Below, in pieces: positions 57,782-64,000 of a stretch of 64,000 nucleotides of DNA. Under the pieces are notes generated by a model. That model saw only the letters and a list, made by a program, of their open reading frames with translations, was not told the DNA's origin and made no database searches. The stretch comes from Burkholderia latens (GTDB lineage: Bacteria > Pseudomonadota > Gammaproteobacteria > Burkholderiales > Burkholderiaceae). The stretch lies in assembly GCF_902499045.1 (NCBI RefSeq), contig NZ_CABVPL010000024.1, positions 1 through 64,000 of the forward strand, in the 5' to 3' direction. Numbering within the stretch: the first letter of the stretch is position 1; the number at the start of each line of letters is the position of its first letter. Position numbers and translations under genes: made by a program.

Positions 57782-58192
57782 ATGTCAGTCATCGGACTCA
57801 ATCATTACAACCTGCGCGCGGATCGGGCGACGCTCGACACGCTGCGCGATTTCTACGTGAACGTCGTGGGCCTCGAACCCGGCTATCGGCCGCCGTTCCA
57901 GAGCGCCGGCTACTGGCTGTACGCGGGCAAGCAGGCGATCCTGCATCTGTCGGAAGCCCGGCCGGGGGAAGTGCGGCCGTCGCATGCGGTCAATACGTTC
58001 GACCATATGGCGTTTTCATGCGAGAACGCCGCAGCCATGGAGCGGCGCCTCGCCGACGCGCGCGTCAGGTACTCGCGCACCTACGTGCCGCTCACGCGCC
58101 AGCTCCAGCTCTTTTTTACCGATCCGGCCGGCAATGGTATCGAGTTGAATTTCGCGCAGCCGGAGGACGTTTCCGGCGACGATGCGGGTTAG
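57782..58192 (+). CDS. VOC/glyoxalase-family protein
   Basis: A 136-residue vicinal-oxygen-chelate protein. Metal ligands of the family are suggested by GLNHYNL (His8), FDHMAF and GIELNF (Glu), with the two beta-alpha-beta-beta units in between. Substrates in this family include methylglyoxal adducts, catechols and antibiotics. ATG 57782. It follows the Lrp gene by about 65 bases and may be co-transcribed. No specific role can be assigned. Confidence 0.82.
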   Translation: MSVIGLNHYNLRADRATLDTLRDFYVNVVGLEPGYRPPFQSAGYWLYAGKQAILHLSEARPGEVRPSHAVNTFDHMAFSCENAAAMERRLADARVRYSRTYVPLTRQLQLFFTDPAGNGIELNFAQPEDVSGDDAG

Positions 58193-58299
58193 CGCGGCAT
58201 CGTCGCTTGCGTATCGGTCGTCGCCGCACGCGCTGCTTCCGCGGGTTGCGTGACGGGAGCATCATCGCGGCGCGGATCCGCGCGCGCTCGGCAACCGTA

Positions 58300-58650
58300 T
58301 CACCGCTGCTTCACGAGCTTCACGATCGTCAGCACGCCGTTCACGCGTTCGATCCGGACCCGAACCTTCTCACCCACGTGCAGCGACTCGATCATCGCCG
58401 GGTCGCCGGCCTTGAACGTCATCGTCATCGGGCCCATTCCAACGTTCTCGAGCGCGCCATGCTTCAGCGTCAGCATTCCGTGCGCGGCATCGATCCGTTT
58501 CACCTCGGCATCGGTCAACGCGGCATCGGACGCCGGCGTCTTCATGTCGCTCATGTTCATGTCGGACATGCTGCCGGCCGCGCGCGCCGGCATTGCGACG
58601 GCTATGGCCATTGCGCCGAGCGCCGCGACGGCAATGCATCGAAGCTTCAT
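58300..58650 (-). CDS. CusF-like periplasmic copper-binding protein
   Basis: A 116-residue exported protein. The signal (residues about 1-25) is followed by a Met-rich spacer SMSDMNMSDMK and a CusF domain. Metal ligands of CusF correspond to His57, Met75 and Met77 in GMGPMTMTF; the Trp that caps copper in E. coli CusF is replaced by Met72/Gly. It should bind Cu(I)/Ag(I) in the periplasm. It is the last gene of the DUF1326-DUF2182 unit, 38 bases after it. Confidence 0.8.
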   Translation of the reverse strand: MKLRCIAVAALGAMAIAVAMPARAAGSMSDMNMSDMKTPASDAALTDAEVKRIDAAHGMLTLKHGALENVGMGPMTMTFKAGDPAMIESLHVGEKVRVRIERVNGVLTIVKLVKQR

Positions 58651-58688
58651 GGAGACACCCCCGGCGCGGACGATGACGAACGCGCGCG

Positions 58689-59480
58689 TCAAACCAGCAA
58701 CGTCGCGACCGCCCACGCAATCAGCACGACACCCAGCGCGCGGCCAGCTTGCTCGCCGCCCGGCAGCACCTTCTCGACGAGCACGATCAGCGACAACGCG
58801 ACGATCCACACCACGTTCATCACGCCGCCGACGAACAACAGCGCCATCAGCAGCCAGCAACAGCCGACGCAATACGCGCCGTGACGCACGCCGAGCACGA
58901 GACTGCCGACAACGCCCGGGCGCCAGTACGTCGAGAGAAACCGCACCGGCGACCGGCATTGCCGCAGGCACGCGCGCTTCAGCGGAGAAAACTGATAGAC
59001 GCCGGCCAGCGCGAGGACGAACGCCGAAAGCGCGGCGCTCTTCGACCACAGCATCATCCCGGAGATCAGGCCAGCCGGCTGCAGCAGCATCTGCAGCGCG
59101 GCCGCGCCGGCCGAGAACGCGAGCCATGCGGCCAGATAACCGGCCAGCAGCGACGCCGACGTGAGCGCCGCCCCCGCCCCGCTCGCACCGTGATGCCGCA
59201 GCACGCGCCGGTACAGCAGCACGAGCGGCGCGGCGCCGGGCGTCATCATCGCGATCATCATCACCCACCACATCAGGATCACGGTGGCCGGCGAAGGATC
59301 CATCGCGCCCATGTCGGCGGCGAGCCGATGCGGGAACAACGCGAGCGCCGTCATCTCCCGCGCCGACATGCCGGTGCCGGCGCCCGTCCACAGATACGCC
59401 CAGCACACGCCGACGAGCGCGGCCATGCCGAGCAGCGTGACGACGCGCTCGCGCCGCAGAACGTCGTCGAACACGATCAT
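58689..59480 (-). CDS. DUF2182 membrane protein
   Basis: A 263-residue protein with about six to seven hydrophobic segments and Met-rich motifs LMWWVMMIAMMTPGAAPLVLLYRR and a Cys-containing VGCCWLLMALLFVGGVMNV. This is the DUF2182 family, thought to be metal-linked because of its Met and Cys residues. Its start overlaps the stop of the DUF1326 gene (ATGA). The two families commonly travel together. Function is inferred, not known. Confidence 0.85.
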   Translation of the reverse strand: MIVFDDVLRRERVVTLLGMAALVGVCWAYLWTGAGTGMSAREMTALALFPHRLAADMGAMDPSPATVILMWWVMMIAMMTPGAAPLVLLYRRVLRHHGASGAGAALTSASLLAGYLAAWLAFSAGAAALQMLLQPAGLISGMMLWSKSAALSAFVLALAGVYQFSPLKRACLRQCRSPVRFLSTYWRPGVVGSLVLGVRHGAYCVGCCWLLMALLFVGGVMNVVWIVALSLIVLVEKVLPGGEQAGRALGVVLIAWAVATLLV

Positions 59481-60121
59481 GCCGTGGCGCGATGCCGGAT
59501 CAGCCCGTGATTGTTCAGGTGCAGCCGAGCGAACTGCGCATAGGTGCGCTCGAGATCGAGTTCGATGTGGCCGCGCGATCGGCCGGTGCCCGAACCGATC
59601 TCCGCCAGCTCGTATTCGAAGCCGTGCGGCAGATCGATCCGCGCGCGATGTTCGGCGCCCGTCACCGGATTGCGGATCGGTTCGCCGACGAGGTCGAACA
59701 CGCCGTCGACGCTGATCCGCCCGCGCCGCGCATCGACATCGACGTCGAACTCGATCTTCGCGAAAATCGGTTCGTACGCGTGTTCGAGCGTCGATGCGAA
59801 CACCGCGAACATCGTCGCGAATGGATCGGTATCCTGACCGGTCATGATCTTCAGCACGGCGTTGCATTGCGCGGGGCTCGCGCGTTCGTCGACGATCGGC
59901 TGGCAGCGGCCGCGGCCTTCGTGAATCGGGCCCGGCCACTGGAACACGACCGCGATCCGGACGCCGTCGAGCACCACGTCGCCGTAGTGACCGCTGTCGA
60001 TCGAAATCGCACCCATCGCTTCGCAGTGGCCGTGCGTCGGCAGCGAATTGAACTGGCAGGGACAACCATATGAGCAATTGCAGTTGATCAGTTCGGTCCC
60101 CTGAATCTCCCACGGCGTCAT
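59477..60121 (-). CDS. DUF1326 protein with CxCxxxCxC motif
   Basis: A 214-residue soluble protein. The N-terminal motif CNCSYGCPC (Cys14, 16, 20, 22) is the hallmark of DUF1326 and looks like a metal-binding site. No signal peptide. ATG 60121 follows GAGGTG. It heads an operon with a DUF2182 membrane protein and a CusF-like copper protein, so a metal-handling role is likely. Its reaction is unknown. Confidence 0.85.
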   Translation of the reverse strand: MTPWEIQGTELINCNCSYGCPCQFNSLPTHGHCEAMGAISIDSGHYGDVVLDGVRIAVVFQWPGPIHEGRGRCQPIVDERASPAQCNAVLKIMTGQDTDPFATMFAVFASTLEHAYEPIFAKIEFDVDVDARRGRISVDGVFDLVGEPIRNPVTGAEHRARIDLPHGFEYELAEIGSGTGRSRGHIELDLERTYAQFARLHLNNHGLIRHRATA

Positions 60122-60430
60122 GGTTTCACCTCGCGCGAGCGGTGGCACGTAATGCTTCGAATCTAGTGCACCGCACAGGGGAAAGCAAAGTCCGCGCGAT
60201 ACGTGCCGGCACGCGGTAGCACGACGCGCCGCCCGTCACTCGATGGCCGTGCACCGACGAATCGATCGCGTCTTCGCACGCCGTATCGATGCGGGTCATC
60301 AGGCAGAAAACGGCACGTTCCATCGATCGCGTTCGAACTGCGCGAGGCCGAGGCCGCAGTCGCCGCCGCGTCGCGACAAATCCGGGCACCGCGCGTCGGT
60401 CCTGTAGTCGGCCGGTTTTCGCGGCAGATC

Positions 60431-60610
60431 GACGCCGCGCGGATCGCAGCGTCATATTTCATCGGCACGTTAGGCGTTTCTTCGGTCGGCGGGCAGGTGA
60501 TGGTGCATGCGGGCAAGGGAGCGTTGCTGATGCTGATCCCGAGCTGCGGGCTCGCGGCGCTGTCGCTGGCAATCTTGCACGACCGCCCGGTGCCGCTGCG
60601 CACGCAATAG
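60431..60610 (+). pseudogene. C-terminal remnant of an MFS transporter
   Basis: About 60 codons, ending in TAG at 60608, encode two hydrophobic segments of MFS type (ASYFIGTLGVSSVGGQV and GALLMLIPSCGLAALSLAIL, then HDR). This matches the last helices of a major facilitator protein. Upstream there is no matching membrane domain in any frame, so it looks like the tail of a deleted gene. The AT-richer codons (TCA TAT TTC, ACG TTA GGC) also fit decay. Confidence 0.45.
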
Positions 60611-60631
60611 GCGGCCGCGCGGCGCGCGCGG

Positions 60632-60880
60632 TCAACCTTGCTTCTTCGGCGCGCGTGCGACCGAGAACCACGCCATCACCGCGCCCGCGACCCACGCACA
60701 GGTGAGCAGCAGGTCGAAGTCCATCATCCCTTCGAAATTGGCGGTGTTCTCGAAGCTGCAATGCCGGCTGCCGCGGAATTCGATGCAACCGCTGATGATC
60801 CACTGGACGTGCATGAACACGTGATAGAACGCGAAAGTCGAAGCGATGGTGGCGACGCGCAGGCGTATCGGTGTTTTCAT
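60632..60880 (-). CDS. Small membrane protein, 82 residues
   Basis: A hypothetical protein with two hydrophobic segments (VATIASTFAFYHVFMHVQWI and DFDLLLTCAWVAGAVMAWF) separated by a loop with two cysteines. The ATG at 60880 begins MKTPIRLRVATIAS; the longer upstream frame has no good ribosome site. It is probably in the inner membrane. No family is recognised. Confidence 0.55.
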   Translation of the reverse strand: MKTPIRLRVATIASTFAFYHVFMHVQWIISGCIEFRGSRHCSFENTANFEGMMDFDLLLTCAWVAGAVMAWFSVARAPKKQG

Positions 60881-61470
60881 TCGGCGTCGAAGGCGGTGGG
60901 CTGAGCTGACGCCGATCTTATGACAACGACGCCGCATCAGGCAATCGATCGAGCGCGAACGATCGGGCCCGCATGCAGGTCGACGCGACGCCATCCGAAT
61001 AAACCCGAAGAAAAGCCGTGACGAGCGTCACACCATCGCGCTCGTCATCGATCCTGTACGCAGAACGCACGCGCGATTGCCGCGAGTGTCAGAACGCATG
61101 GGCGTGACGAGCGACGGGTTTCTCGCCGTGAAGCACGCCGCCTCCGACGCATGACGCGCTGCGCGCGCGCAGCGTCGATCTCTGTGAATGCATTCCGGCA
61201 CGTCGCAGCCCGCCCTCACGAACGCGCAAGCCACGACGACCGTCGTTGCGCCGTCCATCGCGATCGCGTTCATTCCGACCGTGGTGTCCGGCTCGAGCGT
61301 CGCATCGTGGTCAACGGGGTTGTTGACGCGAGCCGGCACGTGTCGGCTCTCCACGTCGACCGCGGCATGCGGGCATGACGTTTGCATCGCGTGCTGCCCT
61401 CGCCTGCTGACAGGACGCTGGCAGCAGACGGCGCATAAGGTTGCAGGATCGCCTGCCGAGGAATGTCGCC
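60881..61470. other. Intergenic region without clear gene
   Basis: About 590 bases between the divergent small membrane gene and the MFS gene. Open frames exist on both strands but lack ribosome sites and family features. It probably includes promoters for both neighbours. Confidence 0.4.
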
Positions 61471-62850
61471 ATGCCCGATACCGGAGAACGCGTCGCCCAC
61501 CCGCTCAAACGCCGTGGCGTGACGTTGCTCACCCTGTGCATCGCCGTGTTGGTCGCGCAGATCGACACGGCGGTCGTCAATCTTGCGACGCGCGCGATCG
61601 GTGCCTATTTCCATGCGGGCGTCGGCGCGCTGCAATGGGTCGTCGACAGCTACAACCTCACGTATGCGGTGCTGCTGCTGACCGGCGGGCTGCTCGCCGA
61701 TCTGTACGGCCGGCGCCGCATCTTCATGGCGGGCACGGCCGTGTTTACCGTCGCGTCGCTGCTGTGCGCGCTCGCGCCGTCGGTATCGGTGCTGATCGGC
61801 GCACGCGCACTGGCCGGCGTCGGCGCGGCGCTGCTGCTGCCGGCGTCGCTCGCGATCATCCGCGTCGTGTGGCGCGATTCGGTCGAACGCGGCCGCGCGC
61901 TCGGCATCTGGGCCGCATGCAATGGCGTCGCGATGGCGATCGGCCCGACGCTGGGTGGCGTGCTGATCCGGCATTTCGGCTGGCGCAGCATCTTCTTCGT
62001 CGTCGTGCCGCTGAGCATCGCCGCGATGCTGCTCGCGATGCCGGCCGTGCCCGAATCGTCGGATCCGCGCGGCCGGCATTTCGACGGCGGTGCGCAGGTC
62101 GCTGGCGCGCTTGCGCTCGGCACGCTCGCATATGCGGCGATCGTGTTCCGCGAGTCGCCTGTTGCCAGCGCAATTGCCGCCTGCGTCGCAATCGCGTCGT
62201 TCGTCGCGTTCGTCAGGATCGAACGGCGCCACGGCGACGCCGCGCTCGTGCCGCTGGACCTCTTCCGGCTCAGCGCGTTTCGCGGCGCGATCGCCGCTAC
62301 CACCGGCATGACGTTCGGGATGTATGGCGTGCTGTTCCTGCTGCCGTTGACGTGGCAGAGCATCGGCCGGCTCGATTCGACCGGCGCGGGCCTCGCGCTG
62401 CTGCCGATGGCGCTTGTGTTCGTCGCGGTGTCGCCGTGCTCGGGACGCTTGTCCGAATGCGTCGGCACGCGGGCGACGACGGCCGGCGGCGTCGCGGTGA
62501 TCGCGAGCGGGCTCGCGGTGATCGGCGCGTCGGCCGCGTCGCCGGGCCTGCTCGGCGCGGAAATCGGGCTCGCGTTGACAGGGCTCGGGATGGGGGTCGC
62601 GACGGGACCGCTGATGACCGTCGCCGTCGGCGCGGTGGATGCCGCGCGCTCGGGCACGGCGAGCGCGCTCGTCAACGTCGCGCGAATGACGGGCGCGACG
62701 CTCGGGATTGCGGTGCTCGGCACGCTGTTCGCGGTCGCGCACAGCGGCACCGCCGGGTTGCGCGCGGCGATGTTCGCCGGTGCGGCGGTCCAGCTCGCTG
62801 GAGCGGCCGGGTCGGCCGTCAGCGTGCAACGCGCGCGGCAGTCGGCGTGA
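61471..62850 (+). CDS. MFS drug-type exporter, DHA2 family
   Basis: A 459-residue major facilitator with about 14 membrane segments. Motifs: IDTAVVNLATRAIG (motif D1-like) and LLTGGLLADLYGRRRIF (motif A), then GARALAGVGAALLLPASLAII and GWRSIFFVVVP. This is the EmrB/QacA type, exporting drugs or small molecules by proton antiport. ATG 61471 follows GAGGAA. It stands alone without an EmrA partner. The substrate is unknown. Confidence 0.88.
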   Translation: MPDTGERVAHPLKRRGVTLLTLCIAVLVAQIDTAVVNLATRAIGAYFHAGVGALQWVVDSYNLTYAVLLLTGGLLADLYGRRRIFMAGTAVFTVASLLCALAPSVSVLIGARALAGVGAALLLPASLAIIRVVWRDSVERGRALGIWAACNGVAMAIGPTLGGVLIRHFGWRSIFFVVVPLSIAAMLLAMPAVPESSDPRGRHFDGGAQVAGALALGTLAYAAIVFRESPVASAIAACVAIASFVAFVRIERRHGDAALVPLDLFRLSAFRGAIAATTGMTFGMYGVLFLLPLTWQSIGRLDSTGAGLALLPMALVFVAVSPCSGRLSECVGTRATTAGGVAVIASGLAVIGASAASPGLLGAEIGLALTGLGMGVATGPLMTVAVGAVDAARSGTASALVNVARMTGATLGIAVLGTLFAVAHSGTAGLRAAMFAGAAVQLAGAAGSAVSVQRARQSA

Positions 62851-63106
62851 TCGCGGGACAGCGGACGCGCCGTCGATGCGCATCGTTTGCGCCATCGGCC
62901 ATCGGCCGCTGGCTGCGAATGCGAGGAAGTGAAGATGCAGATCGGGCGATTCGATCGAGACGATGCGACCCTGGCCACCGCGGCACTGCTCTGCCGCCGG
63001 CGACCGACGAACGGCGCGACCTGCGCCGCCCATCCGGTGTGCCCGGCCGCATGACGCGACCGGACGGTTGTCGATCGAAGCGCGTTGCGCGCGCGATCGC
63101 TACTGC

Positions 63107-63370
63107 TTAGCGACGCGGTTGCCCGCTGCGCGGCGGACGCGGCGAATTCGCGTCCTTGTGACGGAAGTTGATGCGGCCCTTCGTCAGGTCGTACACCGAC
63201 AGTTCGAGCGTCACGCGATCACCCGCGAGGATGCGGATGTGGTTCTTGCGCATGCGGCCCGACGCGTACGCGCCGACCACGACGCCGTTTTCCAGCGTGA
63301 CACGGTATTTGCTGTCCGGCAGCACTTCGTCGACGATTCCGTCCAGTTCCAGCAGTTCTTCTTTTGCCAA
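63107..63370 (-). CDS. infA: Translation initiation factor IF-1 (TTG start)
   Basis: An 87-residue IF-1 (S1-like OB fold) that binds the 30S A site during initiation. The core [18 protein letters not shown] and [19 protein letters not shown] is highly conserved. The start is a TTG (63370) directly after GGAGGAATTGG; no in-frame ATG is near. It carries a basic C-terminal extension ([14 protein letters not shown]) beyond the usual 72 residues. Not in a ribosomal protein cluster here, so probably a second infA copy. Confidence 0.93.
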   Translation of the reverse strand: MAKEELLELDGIVDEVLPDSKYRVTLENGVVVGAYASGRMRKNHIRILAGDRVTLELSVYDLTKGRINFRHKDANSPRPPRSGQPRR

Positions 63371-63836
63371 ACCAATTCCTCCAGACAAGGTGATGACCGC
63401 TGGCGCGGCGCGCTCGCCGGCGCGGTGCCCTGCAACGGGACGGCGGCCGACGGGATGCCGGGTATCCATTCGTTCAGACGGGCAACGTGCCCGTCCTGCA
63501 ATCGGGGCCCGGCGCAATGCGCCGTTCGGGCGGTCGGTGGCAGCAGCGGTGCGATCGGCACCGCGCACAATCGGGACCGCGCCGCGTGCGGCATGGCGAC
63601 GGTCTACTCGGGTTGCAGCATGAGCCGCTGGCGACGCGGCGAGCGCGTCGCGAGGGCGTTGAATCGCAGGTCGTACGGACTTGCGATGGATGAGGGAAGC
63701 ACACGACCGATGCATCGTGACGACCGCGATGCATCGGTCGTGTGCGTCGAAACGCGCGGAACGCCGGCCGAGGCCGGCATCCGCGCGAAATTCCACAGGG
63801 CAGCGACCGCCGATTGGCGGCCGGCGCCGGCGCGGC
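63371..63836. other. Intergenic region, csp to infA
   Basis: About 465 bases between the cold-shock gene and infA, both on the minus strand. It contains the strong inverted repeat at 63700-63744 and presumably the infA promoter. No gene is visible. Confidence 0.4.
63700..63744 (-). terminator. 18-base inverted repeat downstream of csp
   Basis: A perfect 18-base stem (CACACGACCGATGCATCG / CGATGCATCGGTCGTGTG) with a 9-base loop, about 90 bases after the cold-shock stop. On the minus strand it is followed by CTTCCCTC, so it may end that transcript; it could also protect the mRNA. Confidence 0.55.
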
Positions 63837-64000
63837 TTACTGCGGCGTGATGTTCGACGCTTGCAGACCCTTCGGGCCACGCTTCACTTCGAAGCTGACC
63901 TTCTGGCCTTCGGCGAGGGTCTTGAAACCCGTGCCGCGAATTTCCGAGAAATGGGCGAACAGATCGTCGCCGCCGTTGTCCGGGGAGATGAAACCAAAGC
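63837..64000 (-). CDS. Cold-shock protein, CspA family (partial)
   Basis: The C-terminal 53 codons of a CspA-type protein; the N-terminus is beyond the right edge. RNA-binding strands [19 protein letters not shown] and the end [13 protein letters not shown] are typical. It binds single-stranded RNA and DNA. Its stop is TAA at 63837. Confidence 0.92.
   Translation of the reverse strand, partial: FGFISPDNGGDDLFAHFSEIRGTGFKTLAEGQKVSFEVKRGPKGLQASNITPQ

Noticed and set aside
61028-61387. Minus-strand frame of 119 codons before the MFS gene
   Set aside because: No ribosome site, no family similarity and no signal; likely chance.

Overview
The window is very GC-rich DNA with a strong third-position G/C bias and tightly packed genes. 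Protein sequences are of the Burkholderia type (an OmpC-like porin, DUF1326/DUF2182 proteins, a TTG-started second IF-1, an aceA of the 528-residue class), so the source is most likely a Burkholderia, probably of the B. cepacia complex. The replicon cannot be told. I see no tRNA, rRNA, CRISPR array, intact insertion sequence or prophage.

Layout. 1-6.8 kb: one giant minus-strand gene (over 2,260 codons, running off the left edge) that looks like a large toxin/effector-type protein with a DUF4781-like hydrophobic core and three tandem His/Cys modules. 7.4-9.8 kb: porin, a Pal-like lipoprotein and a tiny Gly-rich lipoprotein. 9.9-14.7 kb: a translationally coupled minus-strand operon for a Tat-exported molybdopterin oxidoreductase (IorB/IorA type) and a triple-heme cytochrome c. 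15.2-18.7 kb: a membrane diguanylate cyclase, a small hypothetical protein, and a Zn deacylase. 18.7-30.8 kb: a sulfur-flavoured accessory region: TauE/SafE exporter divergent from a MocR regulator, then GNAT acetyltransferase, two amino-acid-type binding proteins, two flavin monooxygenases and a fused permease-ATPase, ending convergently on an SsuD/SsuA-like pair. The GNAT-ABC-LLM-DszA set resembles the Bacillus ytm/yxe operons for S-substituted cysteines.

31-38 kb: hydrolase-MarR operon with two matched palindromes in front of it, a secreted Asp-box (sialidase-fold) protein, a zinc alcohol dehydrogenase, and a ZnuD-type TonB receptor behind an AT-rich Zur-like palindrome. 38.4-46.7 kb: chemoreceptor, OtsA, OsmC-family protein, a second FtsH, and an AcpA-type acid phosphatase. 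46.9-50.9 kb: the gluconeogenic/glyoxylate pair pckG and aceA. 51.3-53.5 kb: a YbaK-like / YheO-like regulator / PLP ammonia-lyase cluster. 54-56.4 kb: a cobalamin riboswitch and btuB. 56.5-58.2 kb: LysE exporter divergent from an Lrp regulator, and a glyoxalase-family protein. 58.3-60.1 kb: a copper-linked CusF/DUF2182/DUF1326 operon. 60.4-63.4 kb: an MFS remnant, a small membrane protein, an intact MFS exporter and infA. The right edge cuts a cold-shock gene.

Many long open frames in this window are antisense or shifted shadows created by the GC-rich codon bias. I chose frames by protein-family similarity, start sites and gene packing. All assignments come from reading the sequence; no database search was run.
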